Source: Serratia marcescens subsp. marcescens ATCC 13880 (lineage in GTDB: Bacteria > Pseudomonadota > Gammaproteobacteria > Enterobacterales > Enterobacteriaceae). Taken from it: a stretch of 64,000 bases of DNA. The stretch lies in assembly GCF_017299535.1 (NCBI RefSeq), contig NZ_CP071238.1, positions 1,302,001 to 1,366,000 of the forward strand, given 5' to 3'. The notes beneath the pieces were generated by a model. The model saw only the letters and a program-made list of their open reading frames with translations. It was not told where the DNA came from and did no database searches. Positions within the stretch are counted from its first letter, which is position 1, and every line of letters starts with the position of its first letter. Positions 1 through 9,359 of this stretch are shown here, piece by piece. A program made the translations under genes and the position numbers.

Positions 1-2385
1 CGGTATCGCGACCTCGACGCGTGTACCGACGCCCGGCTGCGAGTGCAACGCGATGCGGCCGCCCATCTGTTCGACGATTTCTTTGCAGATCGACAGGCCC
101 AAACCGGTTCCTTGCACCGAGATGCGTTGCGCGCCGCGCGCGCGGTAAAACGGTTGAAACAGCTTGCCCACCTCATCGGCGGCGATGCCGCAGCCGCTGT
201 CGTTCACCGTCAGATGCAATTCCCCCTGCCGCTCATCCTGCGCGCGCCAGCCGACTTCGACCTGAATGGCGCCGCGCGGCGTGAACTTTATCGCGTTGTT
301 TATCAGGTTGTTAGCCACCTGAAGTAAACGCTCACCATCAATAATCACCGCCTCCGGCAGCGCCGGATCCGCCACCACGCTCAGCGTCAACGGCCGATCG
401 CCGATCAGCGGTCGGTAAAGGGCGTCGATGCGCGCGACCCAGGGGCGCAGCGCCACCGGTTTTGGCGCTAACGTCAACGACCCGGTTTCCAGCCGCGCGT
501 GATCCTGCAGGTCGTTGAGCAGGTTGAGCAGCGATGAGGCCGAACTGTAAATCACCGGCAGGCCTTCCGGCGCAGGTTGGCGTTTGAGCTCCAGTTCCAG
601 CAGGCCGAGGATGGCATGCATCGGCGTGCGCAGTTCATGGCTGACGGTGGCGAGGAATTTGCTCTTCATGCGATTTTCCGCTTCGGCGCGGCGGCGCGCC
701 TGCTCGAGCTCTTCGCGTTCGCGTTTTTCACGGCGCTGCAGCATGAAACGGCGCAGCGTCAGCGCCAACAGCAGCACGGTAGCGGCGGCCAACAGCGCCA
801 GCAGCCAGGTGGTCTGCGGCGGCATGCGGTTGTCGTTCACCGCGTCGATCAGGTTGCTGCGATCGACGATCCACTCGTCGCGCAGCGATTGCAGGGTATC
901 CGCCGGGATCTGCATCAGGTTCTTATCGAGGATCGCCAGCAGCAGCGGCTGATCGCGGCGCACGCCGAAAGCCACCGGATAGGGGATGTTGTTGGCGGCG
1001 AAGGCCAGCTTGATGGCGCCGGAATAGCGCGACAGCGCCAAAAAGTTGGCGGAGATGACGTTATCCACCAGCGCATCCAGCTGGCCGTTGGCCAGCGCGT
1101 CGTACATCGACTTGCTGTCGGCGAAGCTGACGGTCTGTTCCTGTTCCGGCACCAGCCCCTGCGCCAAATCGCCCTGCAGCACGCCGATGCGCTTGCCGGC
1201 CAGATCGCCCCAGGTCGAGACGCCGTTGGCATACTGGCCGACGTAAACGCCCCACAGCGAACGGTGGATCGGCATGCTGGCGCTGTAGCGCGCCTTGACG
1301 CCGCGCGCCAGCGGCAGGGCGGCGCGGAAGCTGGCCTGGCCGGATTGCACCAGCTGATCGGCCTGCTCGGCGTTGCGCGCCCACAGCGGCGCGAAACGCA
1401 GCCCGGTGTTTTGCGCGATGATGTTGAGAATATCGATGGCGTAGCCGCGCGGCTGGCCGTCGGAGCCGCGGTAGGCGAACGGGAAATTGTTCTCGATGGC
1501 GGCGTAGTAAACCACGCGGTGGCTCGCCACCCAATTCTTCTCCATCGTCGTCAGATCGGCATTGCCGGTATCGAGGTAGCTGGGGATCTTTTTGCTCCAG
1601 CGGCTCTGCAGGGCATTCATCAGCTCCATCGGTGCGTCGGCGATGGCGGTGTCCAGCGTATCTATCAGCCGCGGGTCGGCGGCGGCGAACACGAAGGACA
1701 GGTTGCCCAGGTTCTCGTTGCTTTCAATCTGATAGAGCTGGCCGAGCTGCAACTGGTCGATGATAAAGCTGGCGCTGGCCTCGTCGGCGATAAAGTAGTC
1801 GCTGCTGCCGTTGAGCAGCGAATAGACCGCCTGCAGGTTGTTGTCGTAGCGCTGGATCTGCGACGCCACCGCCTGCAGGGCGCCGCCGGACTGCATGTCG
1901 GTCAGCGCGCCGATCGCGACGCGGGCATTGGCGGAGTTGAGCATCACCGGCCGATCGTTGCTGCGGTCGCGCAATACGCGCAGGTTGCTGACGTAATAGG
2001 GCTGAGAGATCGCCAATCCGTGCAGCGCTTCACTTTGCGGGATGCCATACAGCAGATCGATTTTGCCGTCGTGCAGCGCCTGCTCCAACTGCGTCAGATC
2101 GGCGAAGCCGTAAATGGCGAAGCGAATGCCGGTTACCTGCTGGATATAGCCGAGGTAGTCGGCGTTCAGCCCATACAGATCGTCATCCACAATGATGTTG
2201 TACGGACTGGTGTTCTCACTGATGATGCCGACGCGCAGCGTGTGGTCGCGCCAGGGGTTTTTCTCGCCGACGATCAGCATGTTCTCGGGGGTATTCAGAT
2301 TGCTGACCAGCTGATAGCGCACCGGCTCCCCCGCCTGCGCCAGGCCGCACCACAGGATCAGCAGCAGCAGGGCGCGGCGCATCAT
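1..2385 (-). CDS. EvgS/BvgS-like sensor histidine kinase, 3' end outside the window
   Basis: Membrane sensor kinase, 795 codons visible and still open at the window edge. A signal peptide (residues 1-19, ending AQA) is followed by two tandem periplasmic SBP_bac_3-type domains (about 41-261 and 290-505), one membrane segment (about 520-541), a HisKA domain with the phospho-accepting His583 in SHELRTP, and a HATPase_c domain with the NNLINNAIKF, DSGCGI and GTGLGL boxes. The family usually carries receiver and HPt domains after this point; they would lie beyond base 1. The membrane segment runs straight into the dimerisation helix with no visible PAS domain, unlike EvgS and BvgS. The start is ATG, overlapping the stop of the response regulator gene (ATGA), so the two are translationally coupled. 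The ligand is unknown. Confidence 0.9.
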   Translation of the reverse strand, partial: MMRRALLLLILWCGLAQAGEPVRYQLVSNLNTPENMLIVGEKNPWRDHTLRVGIISENTSPYNIIVDDDLYGLNADYLGYIQQVTGIRFAIYGFADLTQLEQALHDGKIDLLYGIPQSEALHGLAISQPYYVSNLRVLRDRSNDRPVMLNSANARVAIGALTDMQSGGALQAVASQIQRYDNNLQAVYSLLNGSSDYFIADEASASFIIDQLQLGQLYQIESNENLGNLSFVFAAADPRLIDTLDTAIADAPMELMNALQSRWSKKIPSYLDTGNADLTTMEKNWVASHRVVYYAAIENNFPFAYRGSDGQPRGYAIDILNIIAQNTGLRFAPLWARNAEQADQLVQSGQASFRAALPLARGVKARYSASMPIHRSLWGVYVGQYANGVSTWGDLAGKRIGVLQGDLAQGLVPEQEQTVSFADSKSMYDALANGQLDALVDNVISANFLALSRYSGAIKLAFAANNIPYPVAFGVRRDQPLLLAILDKNLMQIPADTLQSLRDEWIVDRSNLIDAVNDNRMPPQTTWLLALLAAATVLLLALTLRRFMLQRREKREREELEQARRRAEAENRMKSKFLATVSHELRTPMHAILGLLELELKRQPAPEGLPVIYSSASSLLNLLNDLQDHARLETGSLTLAPKPVALRPWVARIDALYRPLIGDRPLTLSVVADPALPEAVIIDGERLLQVANNLINNAIKFTPRGAIQVEVGWRAQDERQGELHLTVNDSGCGIAADEVGKLFQPFYRARGAQRISVQGTGLGLSICKEIVEQMGGRIALHSQPGVGTRVEVAIP

Positions 2386-2987
2386 GGCGCCAGCTCTTTA
2401 AATACCGCCACCAGCTCCAGCAGATTACCGGCGCCGGTTTTGCGCTGAATGTTTTTCTTGTGCGTGCTGACGGTCTTGTTGCTGATGTGCAGCCGGTCGG
2501 CGATCTGCAGGTTGGACAACCCCTGGCTCAGCAAACCCAGCACCTCGAGCTCCTTGGGCGTGAGCAGCCCGCCGTCCGCCGTCGGCGCTTCTTCGGCCAG
2601 CGCGGCGGCGGGGAAACTGGCTTCACCGTCCAGCACCTGCTCGATCGCCAGCACCAACTCCGCCAGCGAGCTGCCTTTATTGACGAAACCGTCGGCGCCG
2701 GCGGCATGCGCCATGCGCGCATAGACATCGGCCTCTTGCGCGGTATAGATCAGGATCTTTTGTTGCGGGTAGCGGCGGCGGATTTTTTTCAACAGCTGCA
2801 GCCCATCGACCTGCGGCAGGCCGATATCCAGGATCACCAGGCCGAAAGCGGCCTCGGCCAGCAGAGCCAACGCCTGGACGTCGTCCTGCGCCGCCTGCAG
2901 GCGGTAGGGGCGGGATGATTTCATTAGCGCCGCTTCCAGTGCGACATGAACCACCGGGTGGTCATCAACTAATAACAGAGAAGGCAT
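2382..2987 (-). CDS. NarL/LuxR-family response regulator paired with the adjacent kinase
   Basis: Predicted DNA-binding response regulator of 201 aa. The receiver domain (about 1-120) has the acidic pair D8/D9, phospho-acceptor Asp54 in VILDIGLP and Lys104 in FVNKG. The LuxR-type HTH (about 141-198) contains TPKELEVLGLLSQG and a recognition segment ISNKTVSTHKKN. The ISNKTVST stretch resembles EvgA. I chose the ATG giving MPSLLLVDD because receiver domains begin right at that strand; an in-frame upstream extension has no homology-like content. It is the first gene of a two-gene operon with the kinase (4-nt overlap), which argues that the two are partners. Target genes cannot be deduced. Confidence 0.9.
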   Translation of the reverse strand: MPSLLLVDDHPVVHVALEAALMKSSRPYRLQAAQDDVQALALLAEAAFGLVILDIGLPQVDGLQLLKKIRRRYPQQKILIYTAQEADVYARMAHAAGADGFVNKGSSLAELVLAIEQVLDGEASFPAAALAEEAPTADGGLLTPKELEVLGLLSQGLSNLQIADRLHISNKTVSTHKKNIQRKTGAGNLLELVAVFKELAP

Positions 2988-3199
2988 GTTCAACTCGGGT
3001 CGCTTTATATTCCGATCGCTAGCATAGCGAAAAAGGAGGCTCTGCGCTCCCCTGATGAAACAGCACAATCTGCTGTTAATTTGGCGGTTCCAGCGGAGGG
3101 GGGCAAAGGTGATTTACAGCGCCATTCCCACAGGCTAGATTGTTGGGATCTACACCGTTACGCACTGCGAAATACCCCTCGATACCGAATGGAAAAGCT

Positions 3200-4252
3200 A
3201 TGAATTACCAAAACGACGATTTACGCATTAATGATATTAAGGAACTCCTGCCGCCGGTGGCTCTGCTGGAGAAATTCCCGGCTACCGAACGCGCGGCAAA
3301 GACGGTGTCCCAGGCCCGCAGCGCGATTCACAATATCCTCCGCGGCAGCGACGATCGCCTGCTGGTGGTGATTGGCCCTTGCTCCATCCACGATACCCAA
3401 GCCGCCAAAGAGTACGCGGGGCGCCTGCTGGCGCTGCGTGAAGAACTGAGCGGCGAGCTGGAAGTGGTGATGCGCGTATACTTCGAAAAACCGCGCACCA
3501 CCGTGGGCTGGAAAGGCCTGATCAACGATCCGCAGATGGACAACAGCTTCAACATCAACGACGGCCTGCGCCTGGCGCGCAAACTGCTGGTGGAGATCAA
3601 CGACAGCGGTCTGCCGGCCGCCGGCGAATTCCTCGACATGATCACGCCGCAGTACCTGGCGGATCTGATGAGCTGGGGCGCCATCGGCGCGCGCACCACG
3701 GAATCGCAGGTGCACCGCGAGCTGGCCTCCGGCCTCTCGTGCCCGGTCGGTTTCAAGAATGGCACCGACGGCACCATCAAGGTGGCGATCGACGCCATCA
3801 ACGCCGCCGGCGCGCCGCACTGCTTCCTGTCGGTGACCAAGTGGGGCCACTCGGCGATCGTTAACACCAGCGGCAACGGCGACTGCCACATTATTCTGCG
3901 CGGCGGCAAAGAGCCGAACTACAGCGCGGCGCACGTGAAGGACGTCAAAGCCGGCCTGAGCAAAGCCGGGCTGCCTGCGCAGGTGATGATCGACTTCAGC
4001 CACGCCAACAGCAGCAAACAGTTCAAAAAGCAGATGGACGTGAGCGCTGACGTTTGCGGGCAGATTAGCGGCGGTGAAAAAGCGATCATCGGCGTGATGA
4101 TCGAAAGTCACCTGGTGGAAGGTAACCAGAACCTCGAAAGCGGCGAACCGCTGGTTTACGGCAAGAGCGTGACCGACGGCTGCATCGGCTGGCAGGACAC
4201 CGAAACCGTGCTGCGCGATCTGGCGGCGGCGGTGAAAGCGCGCCGCGGATAA
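3200..4252 (+). CDS. aroG: 3-deoxy-7-phosphoheptulonate synthase, Phe-sensitive type
   Basis: Cytoplasmic DAHP synthase (class I) condensing phosphoenolpyruvate and erythrose 4-phosphate, the first step of aromatic amino acid synthesis. The 350-aa product is nearly collinear with E. coli AroG, starting MNYQNDDLRI, with VVIGPCSIHD, the KPRTTVGWKG active-site strand, GARTTESQ and the metal-binding region IDFSHANSSKQ. Agreement with AroG rather than AroF or AroH is clear through the N-terminal allosteric segment. The internal ATG at AATGGAAAAGCTATGAATTACC is chosen by homology. It is monocistronic: a strong terminator follows directly. I saw no convincing TyrR box upstream. Confidence 0.97.
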   Translation: MNYQNDDLRINDIKELLPPVALLEKFPATERAAKTVSQARSAIHNILRGSDDRLLVVIGPCSIHDTQAAKEYAGRLLALREELSGELEVVMRVYFEKPRTTVGWKGLINDPQMDNSFNINDGLRLARKLLVEINDSGLPAAGEFLDMITPQYLADLMSWGAIGARTTESQVHRELASGLSCPVGFKNGTDGTIKVAIDAINAAGAPHCFLSVTKWGHSAIVNTSGNGDCHIILRGGKEPNYSAAHVKDVKAGLSKAGLPAQVMIDFSHANSSKQFKKQMDVSADVCGQISGGEKAIIGVMIESHLVEGNQNLESGEPLVYGKSVTDGCIGWQDTETVLRDLAAAVKARRG

Positions 4253-4264
4253 CCGCAAACAATG

Positions 4265-4294
4265 ACAAGGGCCCGATAACGGGCCCTTGTTTTA
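4265..4294 (+). terminator. Rho-independent terminator of aroG
   Basis: Inverted repeat ACAAGGGCCC - GATAAC - GGGCCCTTGT (arms 4265-4274 and 4281-4290) followed by a T run, 12 nt after the aroG stop codon. Confidence 0.93.
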
Positions 4295-4519
4295 TCCTTG
4301 CCATTGCACTTCTCTATATTCCACGACTTTAAGGCTTACAGTTAATAGGCCAATTAAGTCCTTAAGCGGCCCTCTTCGCATTATTCCTATTTAAGAAAAG
4401 AATAATTGTCACTGCTCGCGGCATTGTGCTTATATAAGACGCTTTTTTTATTCCATAAACCCCGCAGGCCTAATAAGTGGGGAGTGGTATGACCTTATTC
4501 CTTTCAGGATGAAAGAATT

Positions 4520-5710
4520 ATGACAAACAATACCTCGCAGCCGCTGGGGCTGCACCGGATTAAATTCCATGGGAAAGGTGGTGAGTACTTCGCTATTTGG
4601 TTAGTCAATGCATTATTGACCGCCCTGACCCTGGGCATCTATTCCGCCTGGGCGACGGTGCGCCGTCGCCGCTATTTTTACGGCAACACGGAATTGGACG
4701 GCGATCGTTTTGACTACCATGCACAACCGCTGCAAATTCTGAAAGGGCGGCTGTTGGTGATCGGCGGCATCATCGTGTTTTATATCTTGCTGGCGATAAC
4801 GCCCCTGTTGGGGCTGCTGGCTTTGCTGGTGTTGCTTGCCCTGCTGCCGTGGATCGTTATTCGCAGCTGGCGCTACAATGCGATTATGTCGAGCTATCGC
4901 GGCGTGCGTTTTAATTATGTCTGCCGCACCGGGCGTGCCTATTGGGCTTTACTGTTCTGCCCGTTATTGCTGATTATCGGGCTGTATGTCGGTCTGATCA
5001 TCTTGCTCGGCATTGGCAGCGGTCTTGGCAGCATCAACGCCATCGCTTTTATGCTGGTGCTGACGCTGATTTTGGCCGTGCCGGCATTTGCGGCGGTAAA
5101 CGGCATTATTAGCGCACTGCAGCATGATTTGTACGTTAATAACCTGTTCTTCGGGCGCACACCGTTTATTGCCGAACTGAAGAAATCGGCCTTTATCAAA
5201 TTTGCCTTGATCGGCCTGCTCATATTCCTGCCATTCATGTTGGTCGCGTTGGTGTGCATCGGTTCGTTCTTCTTTACTCTCTATCAGATGGTGTTGATGG
5301 GCATGTTGACCAATGAAGCCATTGATGTGCTGGTGCTGGACAATATCAGCAGCCTTCTGCTGATGATGGTGGTGCTGTTGATCGGCGCGCTGGTGGCCAG
5401 CAGCTACCAGGTCGTTGCCCAGCGCAACTATCTGTTTAACCAGGCAAGGCTGAACGGCGACATCAAGCTGCATTCCTCAATGAAAACGCTGCCGTATATG
5501 GGATTGTTGATCACCAATACCCTGATTACCCTGTTCTCGCTCGGTTTGGCGGCGCCGGTGGCGGAAGTGCGTCATGCCCGTTATCTGGCGGCCTGCACGG
5601 CGGTTGAAGGCGATCTGGCGCTGCTGGACATTACGGCGCATCAGGAAAGCGCCAACAGCGCGGTGGCCGAAGAAGCGCTGCAGGCGCTGGATCTGGGCGG
5701 CAACTTCTGA
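4520..5710 (+). CDS. DUF898 (YjgN-family) multispanning inner-membrane protein
   Basis: Integral membrane protein of 396 aa of the YjgN/DUF898 family, function unknown. The N-terminal family signature is visible: GIYSAWATVRRRRYFYGNT followed by FDYHAQPLQILKGR. Several long hydrophobic segments follow (for example around residues 76-120, 140-200, 230-260 and 280-300). In the C-terminal third a second GL-rich segment precedes VAEVRHARYLAA, suggesting an internal repeat of the signature. The ATG is preceded by an AGGA-type ribosome site. It is followed after 7 nt by an M48 metallopeptidase, the usual partner of this family, so the two probably form one membrane unit. The 267-nt leader upstream is AT-rich and holds no gene I can support. 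Confidence 0.88.
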   Translation: MTNNTSQPLGLHRIKFHGKGGEYFAIWLVNALLTALTLGIYSAWATVRRRRYFYGNTELDGDRFDYHAQPLQILKGRLLVIGGIIVFYILLAITPLLGLLALLVLLALLPWIVIRSWRYNAIMSSYRGVRFNYVCRTGRAYWALLFCPLLLIIGLYVGLIILLGIGSGLGSINAIAFMLVLTLILAVPAFAAVNGIISALQHDLYVNNLFFGRTPFIAELKKSAFIKFALIGLLIFLPFMLVALVCIGSFFFTLYQMVLMGMLTNEAIDVLVLDNISSLLLMMVVLLIGALVASSYQVVAQRNYLFNQARLNGDIKLHSSMKTLPYMGLLITNTLITLFSLGLAAPVAEVRHARYLAACTAVEGDLALLDITAHQESANSAVAEEALQALDLGGNF

Positions 5711-5717
5711 GGCGCCG

Positions 5718-6755
5718 ATGATCCTTGAAGGCGCTTATCAGTTGCCGGGACGGGCCGCACGTGAGGCGGCTCGTCTGCTGGTGAACGAAAGCGGCGAAGG
5801 CGTGACGTTGCAGCGGCAGGATGAACAGCGTTACATCCCGCTGACGGACATCACCGTTTCTGCCGCGCTGGGCAATATTCCGCTGACGCTCACCTTCAAG
5901 GGCGGCGGGCGCTTTGTGCCTGACGACGACGCGGCCTTTCGCCGCTGGTTCTATCAACGCCGTTCGCCGGGGTGGGTGCATCGCCTGGAGCGCCATAAAC
6001 GCGGCGTCGCCCTGGCGCTGCTGATGACGCTGTTGGCGGTAGTGGCTTACGTTTACGTGGTGCTGCCGTGGGCGAGCAGCGAGATCGCCATGCGCATCCC
6101 CACCTCGGTGGAACAGACGCTGGGCGAACATACGCAGACGTTCTTGGACCAGAGCGGCTTCGCGCCCTCCGCACTGCCGGCCGAGCGGCAACGGGCGCTG
6201 CAGCAGCTGTTCCGGCAGGTGATGCCGGCCGACATGCGCCAGGAGCGCACGCCGCTCTCGCTGAAGCTGATGGCGGCGCCCGGTGCGCCGAACGCCTTTA
6301 TGCTGCCGGACGGCACGCTGGTGCTCAGCGATAGCCTGGTCACCTTGTCAAAAAACGACGATGGCTTGGCGGCGGTGATGCTGCATGAGATGGGGCATCA
6401 CGCCCATCGTCACCCGATGCGCATGTTGGTGCGTTCGTCATTGGTGGCGTTGACGCTGATGTGGATGACGGGTGACGTCAGCGGCATCGGCGACACGCTG
6501 CTGCAGTCCGCATCCTTCGTGAATGAGATGCAGTTTTCTCGCGGGATGGAGCGTGAGGCGGATGCGTTTGCGATAGCGGAAATGCAGCGCCAGGGGCGTT
6601 CGCTGGCGGAAATGGCGGCGATCTACCGCGCGTTGGCACAGGCGCCTGAACGAGAAAAGACCGATGACTGGGCGCTGCCTGCCTGGCTCAGCACCCATCC
6701 GGCGATGCAGGAACGGCTGGACGCGGTGAACGAGGCGATGGCGCAGCAGCAATAA
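5718..6755 (+). CDS. M48-family membrane zinc metallopeptidase
   Basis: Zinc peptidase of 345 aa. Residues 1-90 form a cytosolic domain rich in beta segments, one membrane helix lies at about 97-117, and the catalytic domain follows with HEMGH at 223-227 and the third zinc ligand Glu278 in EREAD. These are the M48/Oma1-BepA type signatures. The C-terminal STHPAMQERL motif is typical of the family. The start at ATGATCCTTG is 7 nt after the DUF898 stop; a longer in-frame reading would overlap that gene out of frame and lacks family similarity. It forms an operon with the upstream DUF898 gene. Substrates are unknown; membrane protein quality control is an inference from the family. Confidence 0.9.
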   Translation: MILEGAYQLPGRAAREAARLLVNESGEGVTLQRQDEQRYIPLTDITVSAALGNIPLTLTFKGGGRFVPDDDAAFRRWFYQRRSPGWVHRLERHKRGVALALLMTLLAVVAYVYVVLPWASSEIAMRIPTSVEQTLGEHTQTFLDQSGFAPSALPAERQRALQQLFRQVMPADMRQERTPLSLKLMAAPGAPNAFMLPDGTLVLSDSLVTLSKNDDGLAAVMLHEMGHHAHRHPMRMLVRSSLVALTLMWMTGDVSGIGDTLLQSASFVNEMQFSRGMEREADAFAIAEMQRQGRSLAEMAAIYRALAQAPEREKTDDWALPAWLSTHPAMQERLDAVNEAMAQQQ

Positions 6756-6786
6756 AAAAGCCCCCGGTGAAAACCGGGGGCTTTTT
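6756..6786. terminator. Bidirectional Rho-independent terminator between the M48 peptidase gene and gpmA
   Basis: Arms AAAAGCCCCCGGT (6756-6768) and ACCGGGGGCTTTT (6773-6785) around a GAAA loop. T runs appear on both strands, so it can stop both convergent genes. Confidence 0.93.
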
Positions 6787-6801
6787 CGTGAACGGGCGAA
6801 A

Positions 6802-7554
6802 TTACTTCGCTTTACCCTGGTTCGCTACGGCCGCCGCTTTTGCTGCGATCTCGTCGGCGTTACCCAGGTAGTAACGTTTGGTTGGTTTGAAGTTCTCGTC
6901 GAACTCATACACCAACGGCACGCCGGTTGGGATGTTCAGCTCGAGGATTTCATCTTCGCTCAGGTTATCCAGGTATTTCACCAGCGCGCGCAGGGAGTTG
7001 CCGTGCGCCGCAACGATCACGCGCTCGCCGCTCTTGATGCGTGGCAGGATCTCTTCGTCCCAGTAAGGGATAACGCGATCGATGGTCAGCGCCAGGCTTT
7101 CGGTCAGCGGCAGCTCTTGCTCGCTAAGCGAGGCGTAGCGCGGATCGTGGCCAGGGTAACGTTCGTCTTCTTTGGTCAGCTCAGGTGGGGTCACCGCGAA
7201 GCCGCGACGCCATTGTTTCACCTGCTCGTCGCCGTATTTTTCCGCGGTTTCCGCTTTGTTCAGACCCTGCAGCGCGCCGTAGTGACGTTCGTTCAGCTTC
7301 CAGGATTTTTCGGTTGGCAACCAGGCCTGATCCAGCTCGTCGAGGATGTTCCACAGGGTGTGGATCGCGCGCTTCAGTACGGAGGTGTAAGCGAAGTCAA
7401 AAGTGAAACCTTCCTCTTTCAACAGCTTGCCTGCTGCTTTCGCTTCGGTGCGGCCCTTGTCGGACAGATCAACATCATACCAACCGGTGAAGCGGTTTTC
7501 TTGGTTCCACTGGCTTTCGCCGTGACGCACCAGAACCAGCTTAGTTACAGCCAT
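6802..7554 (-). CDS. gpmA: 2,3-bisphosphoglycerate-dependent phosphoglycerate mutase
   Basis: Glycolytic enzyme interconverting 3- and 2-phosphoglycerate through a phosphohistidine. The 250-aa product carries the catalytic [10 protein letters not shown] (His11), the GRGE-type histidine phosphatase core with [10 protein letters not shown], and the second catalytic histidine in [13 protein letters not shown]. Length and sequence match E. coli GpmA (250 aa). The ATG is preceded by TAAGGAG. A Fur-box-like sequence lies about 33 nt upstream. It is convergent with the M48 gene and sits between aroG and gal as in E. coli. Confidence 0.97.
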   Translation of the reverse strand: MAVTKLVLVRHGESQWNQENRFTGWYDVDLSDKGRTEAKAAGKLLKEEGFTFDFAYTSVLKRAIHTLWNILDELDQAWLPTEKSWKLNERHYGALQGLNKAETAEKYGDEQVKQWRRGFAVTPPELTKEDERYPGHDPRYASLSEQELPLTESLALTIDRVIPYWDEEILPRIKSGERVIVAAHGNSLRALVKYLDNLSEDEILELNIPTGVPLVYEFDENFKPTKRYYLGNADEIAAKAAAVANQGKAK

Positions 7555-7586
7555 AGCTTAACTCCTTAATAATCTGACATTTCAAT

Positions 7587-7605
7587 GATAACGAAAATCA
7601 TTATA
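7587..7605 (-). promoter_or_regulatory. Fur box upstream of gpmA
   Basis: GATAACGAAAATCATTATA matches the 19-bp Fur consensus GATAATGATAATCATTATC at 16 of 19 positions. It lies in the gpmA leader about 33-51 nt before the start codon. Fur control of gpmA is known in E. coli, which supports the call. Confidence 0.75.
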
Positions 7606-7770
7606 TTGCCGCGGGCCGGGGCTCGGCAATCGATAGTGTCTAACCATAGCCAATTTCTTGCCGCAAAGTAAGGGCTGGCGAAAGGAAAAAGCTGAATCGT
7701 TCAGGCTGATGCGGAAGGGGGAGAAACGGCACGTCGGAATCGCTCCGGACGCGCCGTGGCAGAGGGGAAA

Positions 7771-8118
7771 TCAGGCCGATTTTTTCAGGCAGTTGCTCAT
7801 GAAGGTTTTACGCGCGTCGCCCTTCAGATCCTTGGTCTTGGCGTCGGCATTGCAGCTTTTCATTTTCTGCTGCTGCGGCGTCAGGGTTTTGCCGGACGCA
7901 GCGGCACCTTCGGACTTCAGACAGGTGCTCATAAAGGTGGAGCGATCGGCGCCTTTCAGCGACTTGGTGGATGCCTGCTGGTTGCAATCGGTCATGCGTT
8001 TCTGTTGGGCCGCCTGCGCCGGCGAAGGCGTTTTCGTCGCCGTCGTCGCGTCGGCCGCCATCAGATTGGTGCTCAGCATTAAGCCCGCCAGCAATGGAAG
8101 TGCAGTAATCAGACGCAT
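7771..8118 (-). CDS. PsiF-repeat periplasmic protein
   Basis: Small exported protein of 115 aa with a signal peptide (about 1-20, cleaved after LMA) and two PsiF repeats: one around QQKRMTDCNQQASTKSLKG to FMSTCLK and a second around QQKMKSCNADAKTKDLKG to FMSNCLKK. Each repeat contributes two cysteines, which could form disulphides in the periplasm. In E. coli psiF belongs to the phosphate-starvation regulon next to phoA; here it stands alone between gpmA and galM, and I see no clear Pho box. The ATG is preceded by AAGGA. Molecular function is unknown. Confidence 0.88.
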   Translation of the reverse strand: MRLITALPLLAGLMLSTNLMAADATTATKTPSPAQAAQQKRMTDCNQQASTKSLKGADRSTFMSTCLKSEGAAASGKTLTPQQQKMKSCNADAKTKDLKGDARKTFMSNCLKKSA

Positions 8119-8283
8119 AGGTGTTCCTTCAGCTATTGATTGGCCGCCATCGGCCGAAAATGGTGACGTTGCACAAGGCGTTGTGCTTATCACGGTAGCC
8201 TGAGTGTAGTGCGCGCTTTGGAATAAGGGAAGGTGGGCGCCGGTGGGGGGATGGCGCTAAAAGGTAAGCATTTATAACAAATT

Positions 8284-8307
8284 GCCCCCGGCCGCACGGC
8301 GAGGGGC
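8284..8307 (-). terminator. Probable terminator after galM
   Basis: On the minus strand GCCCC and GGGGC enclose an inner CGCC/GGC pairing, followed by AATTTGTTAT. It is 8 nt past the galM stop. The T run is short, so efficiency is uncertain. Confidence 0.55.
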
Positions 8308-8315
8308 GTAGCGGG

Positions 8316-9359
8316 TCAGATAGGATAAAACTGATAATGCGTGGCGCTGCGGTAGCGGCTCCCCGGTTGCAGCCAACAGTCCGGCTGCGGCCACTCGGGA
8401 TGGTGCGGGCTGTCCGGCAAAAACTCGCTCTCTAGCGCCACGCCGGCATGGTTGGCGTAGCTGCCGCCATCGCGCGCCGGCGTGCCGGCCAGATAATTGC
8501 CGCTGTAGAGCTGCAGCGCAGGCGCGTCGGTGAACACGCTCATTTGCACTTGCCCGTCGGCTGACCACAAATGCGCCGCCGGGCTCTCCAGCGCCCCACA
8601 GGTACGCTGCAGCAGAAAGGCGTGATCGTAGCCTTTCACCCGCTGCTGGTCGCGATCGCGCAGGAAATCCTGTAACAACGTTTTCGGCTGACGAAAATCC
8701 ATGCCGCTGCCGTCCACCGCCGTCAGATCGGCACAGGGAATGCCCTCGGCGTCGACGGGCAGGTAGCGATCGGCGAACAGCTGCAGCCGTTGGGCGCGGG
8801 CGTCGGTGCCGGCACCGTCCAGATTGAAATAGGCGTGGTTGGTCAGGTTGACCGGGCAGGGGCGATCGACCTGTGCCAGATAGCTGATTTCCAAACGATT
8901 ATCCGGGGTCAGACGGTAGCAGACCTGCACGTCGAGATTGCCGGGGAAACCCTGATCGCCCTCCGCCGAGTGCAGCGCATAGCAGACCTGTTGCGCATCC
9001 TGCTGGACCCGGCGCCAGCGGCGGGCATGAAAACCGTCGGGGCCGCCGTGCAGCTGGTGGAGGCCCTGATTGGCGGCCAGCGCATGGGGTTTCCCGTCGA
9101 TGGGCAGGCTGGCGTTGGCGATGCGGTTGGCGTAACGGCCGACGGTGGCGCCCAGATAGGCGCCCTGGCGCGGGTAGTCTGCCGGGCTGCGGCAGCCGAG
9201 CAGCAGTTCGCGTTTTTCACCGGATTTGAGCGGCAAGACGGCGGACAGCCAGGTGGCGCCCCAGTCCATCAGCGTCACCGTCATGCCGGCGGCGTTTTGC
9301 AGCTGCGTCAGCTGATAAGGCTCCCCATCGGGCGCCGCCGCCGTGCTCATCGTCAGCAT
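8316..9359 (-). CDS. galM: Galactose mutarotase (aldose 1-epimerase)
   Basis: Interconverts alpha and beta galactose ahead of galactokinase in the Leloir pathway. 347 aa, like E. coli GalM. Visible family features are the N-terminal [10 protein letters not shown], the [11 protein letters not shown] loop, the catalytic histidine region [15 protein letters not shown], and the catalytic glutamate region [21 protein letters not shown] near the C terminus. It is last in the galTKM operon and its ATG lies inside the end of galK (7-nt overlap). A second in-frame ATG 9 nt later is a possible alternative start. Confidence 0.95.
   Translation of the reverse strand: MLTMSTAAAPDGEPYQLTQLQNAAGMTVTLMDWGATWLSAVLPLKSGEKRELLLGCRSPADYPRQGAYLGATVGRYANRIANASLPIDGKPHALAANQGLHQLHGGPDGFHARRWRRVQQDAQQVCYALHSAEGDQGFPGNLDVQVCYRLTPDNRLEISYLAQVDRPCPVNLTNHAYFNLDGAGTDARAQRLQLFADRYLPVDAEGIPCADLTAVDGSGMDFRQPKTLLQDFLRDRDQQRVKGYDHAFLLQRTCGALESPAAHLWSADGQVQMSVFTDAPALQLYSGNYLAGTPARDGGSYANHAGVALESEFLPDSPHHPEWPQPDCWLQPGSRYRSATHYQFYPI

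Noticed and set aside
577..2448. Long plus-strand open frame opposite the sensor kinase
   Set aside because: Composition is His/Gln/Arg-rich mirror sequence of a high-GC gene; the minus strand encodes clear kinase domains.
3080..3199. TyrR box upstream of aroG
   Set aside because: Only isolated TTTACA-like hexamers, no paired half-sites at the right spacing.
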